A stretch of 64,000 nucleotides of DNA, from assembly GCA_050304135.1 (NCBI GenBank), contig JBNLDC010000064.1, positions 186,001 to 250,000 of the forward strand. Direction: 5' to 3'. The translations under genes were made by a program, and so were the position numbers. The notes beneath the pieces are model-generated. The model was not told where the DNA came from and searched no databases. It saw nothing but the letters and a program-made list of their open reading frames with translations. Shown here piece after piece: positions 34,071-41,704 of this stretch. The stretch's first letter is position 1. Every line of letters starts with the position of its first letter. The stretch comes from JAFGNB01 sp050304135. GTDB lineage: Bacteria > Fibrobacterota > Chitinivibrionia > Chitinivibrionales > Chitinispirillaceae.

Positions 34071-35882
34071 ATGAAGCCATCTGCACACGCACTTATCTTT
34101 CTTACTGTTATCGCAACAACCCTTTCAGCACAGGAATCCTCGTCTGCCGCCAAGTCGGCAATTCAGTTCCGCGATACTACCGGCACCGAAAAAACCGCGA
34201 AAATCGGTTGGACCGGTGATGCGGAAAATGGGCACTTTTTTATTGAAACTCCCAATGAGGGCAAGGTATTGAGATCAAATTCTGACGGGATAGAGGTCGA
34301 CGGCACGGTAAAAGCGAACAAGTTTACCGGCAACGGGAGCGGCCTTACCGACCTGCCCAAGGATACCGTTACCTTTGGTAAGGTGCTTGGGCTCAAGGAT
34401 TCGCTTGATAAGAAAGCTGATGCTGCGGAGCTTTCCGGTAAGGCGGATACCGGATGGGTGAAGACCGGGCTTGGTAAAAAAGCCGACACTGGATGGGTAC
34501 ATGAGCAGTTGGAGGAGCTTGGCGGGATGGCGGATTCGGCTTCGGTTGCGGCGAGGCTGGATGGTAAGGCTGATACCGGATGGGTGAGCGGGAAGCTTGG
34601 TGGAAAGGCTGATACCGCGGATGTCAGCAGTAAATTGAGAGGAAAAGCCGATACCGGGTGGGTGAAAACAGCGGTTGATGATGCTGTGAATGCGGTTACC
34701 GTTGCAGATGATGCTGTTGACAGCAGTAAAGTTGTTGATGGGGGGATTTCGGGGGCAGATATTGATCCGGGGACGGCGTTGACGGTGAGAGAATTATCGG
34801 TGGGGAGCAGTATGGTAATAGGAAACTCAGCTGGTTCGATTACAGAAAACTGGTGGGAATTCGGTCTTGATGACGGTATAAACGGCACAGGCATTGATTT
34901 TCACGGGGGTAGCTCATTAATAGATTATACTGCTCGTATTTACCGATTAGCTGGAGATGACGGGAACCTTGATATAATAAACCAAGGCAATGGAAAATTA
35001 GGGTTATATACAAATGATATAGAAAGAGTCTCAATATTTGGAAACGGTAATGTCGGTATCGGTGGCAATGTCGGTATCGGCACCAACGATGTTAGCGAAA
35101 GATTAACAGTAAATGGTAACTTGCACTTGCGACTTGGTAACGACGCACAAGGTAGTAAAATTCTGTGGAATACAAAAACATCTGGAGCTGGTCGAACCGA
35201 GTTTGTAAATTTCAAAGGACTTGGTGGTGGTGGTTTTGAATTTTGGCTTGAGGGTGGAACTCTTCCAGCATTTCTAATAGACGAAAATGGAAATGTCGGT
35301 ATAGGTGATGCCCCAAGTTCAAAATTATCGATTACCAATGGTGATGATGCAAGACTGAAACTTTATACAAACGGAGGTAGCGTTGCTGTTATTGATGCCG
35401 TCGCAAATACCGATGAGAATACAGGGCGCTGGCTATCAATCAATTCTTCCGGTGGTAATGTTGGTATTGGTACAGCAACTCCAGGATACACACTAGATGT
35501 TAGTGGAGATATTCATGCGACTGGCACCATTACTGATTCCGACCGCCGCTTCAAAACCGACATCACCCCCCTCACTTCCTCACTCGATAAAATAACTGCC
35601 CTTCAGGGTGTCACCTACCTTTGGGACCGTGCTTCCTTTCCGCATAAAAATTTCTCGGACAGACTTCAAATAGGCCTTATTGCTCAGGAAGTGGAGAAGG
35701 TGATTCCCGAAGTGGTGTCCACCGACAATGAGGGGTATAAATCCCTTGCCTACGACCGGCTGGTGCCTGTGCTGATCGAGGCGGTAAAAGAGCAGCAACA
35801 GATTGTGGATAATCTTCGTGCGGAAAATAATTCTCTTAAAGAACGTCTTACCATAATTGAGGAGCGGTTAGGTTTACGATAG
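34071..35882 (+). CDS. Tail-fibre-like trimeric protein with S74 intramolecular chaperone domain
   Basis: A 603-residue protein with a signal peptide (ending near LSAQES). It has short heptad-like repeats (about 105-205, KADTGWV...LGGKADT), a beta-helical middle with repeated GNVGIG turns, and a C-terminal peptidase S74 chaperone domain (about 488-603: DRRFKTDITPL, LQIGLIAQEVEKVIPEV, YDRLVPVLIEAVKEQQ, then coiled coil). S74 domains trimerise fibres and often cleave themselves off; the usual Ser at the domain start would be in TDSDRRFK. A signal peptide on such a protein suggests a cell-surface fibre, not a phage tail. AAGGGG precedes the ATG. Its stop lies 5 bp before the right hisS repeat. 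Confidence 0.85.
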   Translation: MKPSAHALIFLTVIATTLSAQESSSAAKSAIQFRDTTGTEKTAKIGWTGDAENGHFFIETPNEGKVLRSNSDGIEVDGTVKANKFTGNGSGLTDLPKDTVTFGKVLGLKDSLDKKADAAELSGKADTGWVKTGLGKKADTGWVHEQLEELGGMADSASVAARLDGKADTGWVSGKLGGKADTADVSSKLRGKADTGWVKTAVDDAVNAVTVADDAVDSSKVVDGGISGADIDPGTALTVRELSVGSSMVIGNSAGSITENWWEFGLDDGINGTGIDFHGGSSLIDYTARIYRLAGDDGNLDIINQGNGKLGLYTNDIERVSIFGNGNVGIGGNVGIGTNDVSERLTVNGNLHLRLGNDAQGSKILWNTKTSGAGRTEFVNFKGLGGGGFEFWLEGGTLPAFLIDENGNVGIGDAPSSKLSITNGDDARLKLYTNGGSVAVIDAVANTDENTGRWLSINSSGGNVGIGTATPGYTLDVSGDIHATGTITDSDRRFKTDITPLTSSLDKITALQGVTYLWDRASFPHKNFSDRLQIGLIAQEVEKVIPEVVSTDNEGYKSLAYDRLVPVLIEAVKEQQQIVDNLRAENNSLKERLTIIEERLGLR

Positions 35883-35887
35883 CTGCT

Positions 35888-36052
35888 TCAAAGCTGTAGC
35901 GGCGGCAGGTTTGTTTCCATGAATCAAAAAGGTATTCCTGAAACGACATCAGTTCCGGATAGAAATCACGTGTGCCTTTCGGGCCCGGTTGGACGGCCAT
36001 GACTGCTCCTTTACATTTTCGGTGAGAACGGGGTAAAAATACATTGTTGGAG
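35888..36052 (-). pseudogene. 165-bp direct repeat, right copy: truncated hisS 5' end
   Basis: A second copy of the hisS leader, ribosome site, ATG (at 36000) and first 37 codons, 163 of 165 bp identical to 31958-32122. The single coding difference is synonymous. Beyond 35888 the frame enters the antisense of the S74 gene and stops near 35848. It cannot make a synthetase. It marks the right boundary of the module. Confidence 0.93.
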
Positions 36053-36070
36053 CCGTACCGGTACCATGTG

Positions 36071-36099
36071 GTGGAGACGCCACAACATGGCGTCTCTAC
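36071..36099. repeat. Palindromic element of the GTAGAGACGCC family, copy 2
   Basis: GTGGAGACGCCACA / CATGGCGTCTCTAC, the same design as 30747-30775 with a few mismatches in the left arm. It lies 18 bp beyond the right hisS repeat and downstream of the propeller gene on the minus strand. Confidence 0.75.
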
Positions 36100-36123
36100 G
36101 GTTTGTTTTGTATAGGGGTGTTT

Positions 36124-38289
36124 TTACCGTACCAGCAAAACATTTTTAACAGAGGTGTTCGTTCCCGTCCTCATTTTCACCATGTAACCTCCGGGAGCCA
36201 GCGATCCGCTGTTCCAGAAAAGCGTTTGCGGACCGGGGCCGTACTGCCCGTCGGCGAGGGTGCGGACTGCGTGACCGGCCAGGTCGTGCAGGGTGATGGT
36301 TATCCGATCGCGGTGGGGTGTGGAAAAGGTTATGAATTGCGTGGAGCCGGATCTGCCGGTGGAGAGAATTCCGGACGTGTTACGAGGTGACAAGGTGGGT
36401 TCCGGATTGCCGATTGCACCGGTTTCGGGAAAGTCCGAAAGCGGACAACGCCAGACGCTGTTGCCCCGGGTCACGGCAAAAAGGTTGTTCCCGCTGATGG
36501 CGAGGTGTTTTACCGAAAGATCCGTGAGTCCGGTATTGACTGCTGTCCAGGTTGTTCCATTGTAGTTGGAGAGAAATACGCCGCCATTCGTTCCCGCATA
36601 AAGATTGCTACCGCTTACTGCCAGAGAATAGACACTGCTATCGGTGAGACCGGAATTGACCACACTCCAGGTTGTCCCGGAATCGGTAGAAAGCAAGACA
36701 CCATTAAACGGCTCATTGGCAGTCTGAAGAATACCACTACCTCCAATCCCGGCAAAAGTATTGCTTCCGATCATGGTAAGGGAAGTGACATTATAAACAG
36801 GGATGCCGGAATTGAGGCTGACTGCCTTCCAGCTAATTCCATTATCGGTTGAGAGATAGAGTCTCGGTTGCGTCACGGGAGGGTCCGTAATGTAATGTAG
36901 ATCGCACATGGCAAAAAGGTTATTTCCGCATGGGAATAGAGATTCGAAAATAAGATTCGAGGAGAGGTCGGAGTTTACCTGGCTCCAGTTTGTCCCGTTA
37001 TTGGTTGAGAGAAAAACCCCGCCTAATGATCCGGCAAAAATGTTACTACCGTTTACCGCAAGAGAATAGAAATACTTCGTCGTAAGACCGGAATTGGCTG
37101 TGTTCCAGCTTTTACCGGTATCGGTTGAGAGAAAAATACCGTCGCCAAAAGTCCCGGTAATAAAGTTACTGCCGTTTACGGCAAAATAATAGGTTGTTGT
37201 CATCATAACGCGGGGATTGATCGCTGCCCAGCTTGTCCCGGAATCAGTGGATCGAAAAACACCGCCGTAACTAGTTGCACTGATAATGTCGCTCCCGCTC
37301 ACGGTAAAAGAAGTGATATTCAGGTTCGTCGGGAGCCCGGAGTTAAACGCTTTCCAAGAGGTTCCATAATCGGTGGATAGAAAAATGCCGGCTTGCGTCC
37401 CGGCAATAATAATGTTTCCGCGCACGGCAAAACAATTGATCAAATGATACGGAAGGTTGGAACTGACTGAATCCCAGCTCATTCCGGCATCAGTGGATCG
37501 AAAAACACCGCCATATCCCGTCACGGCAAGGATAATACTGTCACTTACCGCAAAAGAAAAAATTTGAGGATTGCTGGATGCAAAACTGAGGTCATTCCAG
37601 TATGTTCCATTCTCGGTAATGCGATAAATACTATGGCGAGTTCCGGCAAAAATGGTGCTTCCGCTGACAGCGAGCGAAAGAATCGTTTCGTTTTGAGGAC
37701 TGCCGTCAGCAATATTCCAGCTTGTCCCGTTATCGGTGGATCGATAAATACCACTGGAGGTTCCGGCAATAACATCGGTCCCGCATACGGCAAGAGAATA
37801 GATATAATGATCCGGAAGACCGGAATTGACCGCGGTCCAGTTTGTCCCGTTATCGGTAGAGAGATACACGCCGCTGTCCGGTGTTCCGGCAAAAATAGTA
37901 TTCCCGTTTACGGCAAGCGAAGTGACATTGGGATTTAGGGGAAGGCCTGTGTTAACTGCAGTCCAGGTTGATCCGTTATTTGAGGAGAGAAAAACCCCGC
38001 TGTCCCTTGTCGCCGCGAAAATGTTGTTACCACTCGTGGCAAACGAAATGACATAACTCGTGGGGAGACCGGAACTGACTGCTCTCCAGCTTGTCCCGGT
38101 ATCGGAGGAGAGAAAAACTCCATTTGTGGGAGTCCCGGCAAAAATATCGGTCCCTGCAACACACAGTGCTGAAATACAGTCACCCTCCGGTCCACCCGCT
38201 TTTTCCCATTCGGCATTCACTACCTGCGGAGTTGCCGTCAGCAGCACGATGGCCACGGCAATAGATGCAACAGTACGTCTATGTTTCAT
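36124..38289 (-). CDS. Secreted Asp-box beta-propeller protein with sorting tail (paralogue 1)
   Basis: A 721-residue protein. The ATG at 38289 is chosen since AGGA lies about 10 nt before it and a signal peptide (TVASIAVAIVLLTATPQVVNA) follows; the frame is open to 38355. Thirteen Asp-box motifs of the form S-x-D-x-G-x-x-W (SSDTGTSW, STDNGTNW, STDSGTTW and others) recur every 40-60 residues, as in the propellers of sialidases, Ycf48, VPS10 and GH74. The C-terminus is a sorting-like tail (ITITLHDLAGHAVRTL, GGYMVKM, VLLVR). No catalytic residues of a known enzyme were identified. It is a close paralogue of the gene at 43728-45902. Confidence 0.85.
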   Translation of the reverse strand: MKHRRTVASIAVAIVLLTATPQVVNAEWEKAGGPEGDCISALCVAGTDIFAGTPTNGVFLSSDTGTSWRAVSSGLPTSYVISFATSGNNIFAATRDSGVFLSSNNGSTWTAVNTGLPLNPNVTSLAVNGNTIFAGTPDSGVYLSTDNGTNWTAVNSGLPDHYIYSLAVCGTDVIAGTSSGIYRSTDNGTSWNIADGSPQNETILSLAVSGSTIFAGTRHSIYRITENGTYWNDLSFASSNPQIFSFAVSDSIILAVTGYGGVFRSTDAGMSWDSVSSNLPYHLINCFAVRGNIIIAGTQAGIFLSTDYGTSWKAFNSGLPTNLNITSFTVSGSDIISATSYGGVFRSTDSGTSWAAINPRVMMTTTYYFAVNGSNFITGTFGDGIFLSTDTGKSWNTANSGLTTKYFYSLAVNGSNIFAGSLGGVFLSTNNGTNWSQVNSDLSSNLIFESLFPCGNNLFAMCDLHYITDPPVTQPRLYLSTDNGISWKAVSLNSGIPVYNVTSLTMIGSNTFAGIGGSGILQTANEPFNGVLLSTDSGTTWSVVNSGLTDSSVYSLAVSGSNLYAGTNGGVFLSNYNGTTWTAVNTGLTDLSVKHLAISGNNLFAVTRGNSVWRCPLSDFPETGAIGNPEPTLSPRNTSGILSTGRSGSTQFITFSTPHRDRITITLHDLAGHAVRTLADGQYGPGPQTLFWNSGSLAPGGYMVKMRTGTNTSVKNVLLVR

Positions 38290-38399
38290 CGGATGTTTTT
38301 CCTGTGGTACGTCCACTTTTTCAGATGATTGTTTCAGTTGTTGTATGGGATTCAAGAATAATTATCTTCTGCTGTAATTGAACGATTTATTAAAAACGG

Positions 38400-39142
38400 T
38401 CATTTTTTACACCTGGGAATAATTCTGGACGGTAAGTACTTTCCATTATTGAAAACTCTTATTCCGTTGATAGTATACGCATTGCCGAGCAATCTACCCT
38501 GGAGATCGAATACACCTGAATTATCCGACGGCGATTTCACTCTAAAAGGATTGCGGTTTTTTCTCACCACAGTCACAGGCTGGTCAAATTGGGGTAATCC
38601 GTTGGTTTGCAGGATAATTTTTCCGTAAACCCTTTCTATCCAATGTGCATCACAGCACATCGGGTATTCCGACGGGCATCCGCCTGCTACAGCTATCGAA
38701 TCGATTACCAGCAGAAAGTAGTTGTTTGTGAGGATTTGCATACTGCATAGTTCAGATAGTCAACCAGTGAAATAGTGTAATATTGTAACGAGTCAGTCTC
38801 GAAATAACGGGAGCTGGTATCGAAGTCACCATCGGACAGGTCAAGGTTTTCACTGTAAAGGGGAAAATTCGAATCATCGGATGTATAAACGTACATGGTG
38901 AATTTTGACAGCATATCAACAGGGCATCTTGCGCCGCACACCGTGGGGCAATTTCCCATTATCAGATAAAGATCAAAATCGTTTTGTTCCCGCCAGTCAC
39001 CTTCTATCGTAATCAACTCGTTTGATTGATTAAAAATGATACCTTCATCTGCCTGCAGTGCGATTTCGGTAACTATCTGGTCGGCAAATGCGGTGCTGTT
39101 AACAATAATTATGCATGAGAGAAGAAAATCAATGTTTCGCAT
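38400..39142 (-). pseudogene. Secreted protein gene split by a frameshift
   Basis: Two overlapping minus-strand frames read as one protein. The first (39142 to 38705) has a signal peptide (ending near TAFADQ) and ends in YLNYAVCKSSQTTTFCW. The second (38741 to 38400) continues with ILTNNYFLLVIDSIAVAGG, several Cys and a sorting-like GVFDLQGRLLGNA tail, yet has no signal of its own. Joined by a single shift within 38705-38741 they give about 240 residues. A sequencing error, a recent mutation or programmed shifting are all possible; no slippery heptamer is obvious in the overlap. Family unknown. The leader of this gene matches that of the propeller gene at 45902. Confidence 0.65.
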
Positions 39143-39312
39143 GATTCCACCTTTTAACCATCTGCAATAAACCGGACTGATATGTTCTTAATCACCAAAC
39201 CGGAAGATAGCGCCCGTGTTTATAGTATACAACAATTTAAACCGGATGAATCAGTACCTGCGGATAAACCGTTTTCCAGCAGAAAACACTATTTCCCGAT
39301 TCGGCATTCAGA
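39137..39312. repeat. Duplicated divergent promoter segment, copy 1
   Basis: Similar along its length to about 45918-46092: both share TATAGTATACAACAATTTAA, ACCGGATGAATC and the downstream AAACCGTTTTCC...ATTTCCCGA. In copy 1 it separates the frameshifted gene (minus) from a broken copy of the 293-aa gene (plus); in copy 2 it separates the second propeller gene from an intact 293-aa gene. A shorter piece recurs at 40613-40755. Confidence 0.8.
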
Positions 39313-39372
39313 AGGAAACTGGAAATGGTATACTATGAGAAGTAATCGTTTTTCACGTACAAGAGTGCTCTT

Positions 39373-39516
39373 ATACTGCAGCGAAATCTCGTGATGCTGC
39401 TGTTGGTTTCTTATGCGATTTCAGGGGTGGAACCGGTGAGTGATTTCGTCCCGCTTAAAGCGGGAAACAGGTGGGTATATAAACTTATTGGACCAGAAAA
39501 CGGTTTTAACCACTGA
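39373..39516 (+). pseudogene. Truncated third copy of the 293-aa secreted protein gene
   Basis: The frame reads LQRNLVMLLLVSYAISGVEP, then VSDFVPLKAGNRWVYKLIG and stops at 39514-39516. This parallels the first 40 residues of the intact paralogues (LQRYLMMVLLGFYSFSGAEPVGDFAPLEEGNVWVYEY). The start codon is ATA instead of ATG and everything after residue 40 is gone. A ribosome-site remnant is not evident. Confidence 0.8.
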
Positions 39517-39605
39517 TAGGGAGCACCCAAATGAGGCATTGTTTTTACTTGTTCAGGCAGGTTCCATAAAGGGTACCTGTTCCTATCTGTCGAAATAAAT
39601 CAAAC

Positions 39606-40511
39606 CTATCGTATGAACAGAATTTTTCGAATCATCCCTTGAGGAGAGGGTGCAAATAGAGCACCAACAGGTTTTCGTTGATTCAACGACGTTTTCCTGC
39701 CATTTAATCTATATACCTTTTGCAGGCTGATGCTGTTGTTATTGTCCGCATTATGCAGGGTAGGTGTAATCCTGGGCGCCGGTCGTATTGGAACGGCGTT
39801 GTCGGAAAACTGAATGATTCTATTTTTACCGATCACTTTATTATAAATTTTTACTTCATCCAATTTTCCATTAAAAAAATCGGTATGGCCGGTGCACATA
39901 CCTTTACGCCCAATAGCAAGTCTTCCATTCGACTGCGTTATGAAGGCTTTGCCTGTTGCTTCACATCTGCCGTTCACATACATCGTCCATATTCCGGCAT
40001 CATAGGTAACAGTTAAAAAATACCATCTGTTTAAAACGGCTTCTGTCTGAGAATGCACGATATGAAAGGAATGAAGCCCGGCCATAAAACGGCCGGACGG
40101 AGCAAGATACACACCCCAATCCCACCGGTCACTTGGTTCAGTATCGTTGTTTCCCTTGACGACAAGCGCCTGGTAGTCTGTCTTTCTGGCAGAAGCGTTC
40201 ACCCATAGACAGATGGTAAACTGGCCGGTCGGGTCAAAATTAAAACTTTCATTATAGGGTACCGTGACAAAACCGTTATCCCCATTTAAATAAATTGCCC
40301 TTCCCCGTATTCCGCACGAAAAAACGACATCTCCATTAATAACACCGTCGTTTATCAATTTACTATCATTCACATTTCCCTCAAACGACCAGGAACTTAT
40401 GAGACCTTCCCTGTCTTTAAAAACACCAGATTCTGCATTAGTCAAAGAATAAGCATTTATGAGCACCAAAATAACAATAAACGAACACTTGGAAAAATCA
40501 GTTCTTTTCAT
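39606..40511 (-). CDS. Secreted LamG/concanavalin A-like lectin domain protein
   Basis: A 301-residue protein from the ATG at 40511: the Gly codons before it (GGGGGAA) form the ribosome site, so the ATG at 40529 is not used. A signal peptide (ending near LTNAES) is followed by a LamG-type jelly roll (about 20-230: GLISSWSFEGNVNDS, GRAIYLNGDNGFVTVP, FTICLWVNAS, WYFLTVTYDAGIWTMYVNG, NGKLDEVKIYNKVI). The tail has YRLNGRKTS and closes with KILFIR, a reduced sorting motif. LamG domains bind carbohydrate. The gene sits in the duplicated region, with no paralogue in the window. Confidence 0.82.
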   Translation of the reverse strand: MKRTDFSKCSFIVILVLINAYSLTNAESGVFKDREGLISSWSFEGNVNDSKLINDGVINGDVVFSCGIRGRAIYLNGDNGFVTVPYNESFNFDPTGQFTICLWVNASARKTDYQALVVKGNNDTEPSDRWDWGVYLAPSGRFMAGLHSFHIVHSQTEAVLNRWYFLTVTYDAGIWTMYVNGRCEATGKAFITQSNGRLAIGRKGMCTGHTDFFNGKLDEVKIYNKVIGKNRIIQFSDNAVPIRPAPRITPTLHNADNNNSISLQKVYRLNGRKTSLNQRKPVGALFAPSPQGMIRKILFIR

Positions 40512-40755
40512 GTATTCCCCCAGATTCACTATGTATTATTGGTAAATAACGCTTTCTTTCTCTGTTAATAATGTATCTATTAACTTCATTATTAGCAACA
40601 GAGGAATAAAATAACCGTTTTCCTGCAGAAAACACTATTTCCCGATCCGGCGGTTATGATACAGCAGGTGATGGTATATTGGAGGTACAGGAGTCAGGAT
40701 GCCTCGGCAGTTGCTACATAAATACATCAGGTTTTTGACTTGGAGGAGTGCCTAA

Positions 40756-41637
40756 ATGCTGCAGCGATATCTTATGATGGTACTGTTGGGCTTTTATTCG
40801 TTTTCAGGCGCTGAACCGGTGGGTGATTTTGCCCCGCTGGAGGAGGGGAATGTGTGGGTGTATGAGTATAAACAGTCTACAGAATCTTTTACGAATTTGA
40901 TGCCTAACGATTCATTCACGGTCACAATAACCCTCGTTTCTTCATTGAAGTCCAATGATTCAATTATTCATTGCTTTGAAAACCGGATCGAGGGAATGAG
41001 CATTAATACAACTATTATATCAGATACTATTATGGGTATCGACACAATATTTGATACAACATGGATAGACTCGGCAGAATTTGACACGTTAATTGAAACT
41101 AATGCATTGATAAGAAGGGATTCATTGATTCCATTCACTTATCAAATAGGTGGCAAATTTGATACGTTATGGTTAGGTGCACAAAGATTTGAGGCATCCC
41201 GATGGTCAACTCTGGTAATGCCTATTTGGGAAACACATTTCGTAGAACCAGAAGATAAAATTTCGACTGCTGGGATTTGGGAGTTCTCGATAAAGGATGA
41301 GGCATACGAACTACTATTTCGTGTCTTCGCTTCTAAATGCACCTATCGACAGAATATTGGCATGATATCGTATTATAACGAGTATAGACATCCACCTGGT
41401 CCATGTTCAACTACCAACATTACCCTGCTCTCATTTGAAAATGTCCCATTTGACGCGGTACAAAACGGTCGCACCCCACTTCCTGCCCGACCACGTGTCG
41501 TACCCGCAGTGAAGCTCTCCCTGCCGCATCTCTCCATCGAAAACAACGGCAGGGTATTCAACCTGCAGGGCAGAGCGGTTCCGGCGAAGGCGATTCCGGG
41601 CAGCAACGTGAGGAAACCATCGGTGGTGCAACGGTAA
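40756..41637 (+). CDS. 293-aa secreted protein of unknown function (paralogue A)
   Basis: A 293-residue protein with a short signal peptide (MLQRYLMMVLLGFYSFSGAE) and the start PLEEGNVWVYEY, a GNxWVYxY opening found in many exported proteins of unknown role. An Ile/Thr/Asp-rich middle (IISDTIMGIDTIFDTTWIDS) follows, then a C-terminal FNLQGRAVPAK piece like a shortened sorting tail. GGAGGAG precedes the ATG. It is nearly full-length identical in layout to paralogue B at 46219-47100, differing mostly in the middle. Its stop meets a strong inverted repeat (41638-41680) before the convergent GH26 gene. No function is assigned. Confidence 0.75.
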   Translation: MLQRYLMMVLLGFYSFSGAEPVGDFAPLEEGNVWVYEYKQSTESFTNLMPNDSFTVTITLVSSLKSNDSIIHCFENRIEGMSINTTIISDTIMGIDTIFDTTWIDSAEFDTLIETNALIRRDSLIPFTYQIGGKFDTLWLGAQRFEASRWSTLVMPIWETHFVEPEDKISTAGIWEFSIKDEAYELLFRVFASKCTYRQNIGMISYYNEYRHPPGPCSTTNITLLSFENVPFDAVQNGRTPLPARPRVVPAVKLSLPHLSIENNGRVFNLQGRAVPAKAIPGSNVRKPSVVQR

Positions 41638-41680
41638 CATACCCTTAGAGACACCATGCTATGGTGTCTCTAAGGGTATG
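41638..41680. terminator. Bidirectional hairpin, GTAGAGACGCC family copy 3
   Basis: Perfect 20-bp arms (CATACCCTTAGAGACACCAT at 41638-41657, complement at 41661-41680) around GCT. It starts at the base after the stop codon of paralogue A and lies 25 bp from the GH26 stop, between convergent genes, so it can end both transcripts. The core AGAGACACCATG belongs to the same palindrome family as 30747, 36071 and 47107. Confidence 0.8.
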
Positions 41681-41704
41681 GATCTGGATAGAGGTACGGT
41701 ACGG

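Noticed and set aside
34071..35882. Prophage remnant
   Set aside because: No other phage gene is near, and the protein has a signal peptide, so a cellular surface fibre is more likely.
36124..38289. Propeller proteins as GH74 xyloglucanases or sialidases
   Set aside because: Asp-boxes alone are shared by many propellers; I could not find the catalytic Asp pair of GH74 or the Arg triad of sialidases.
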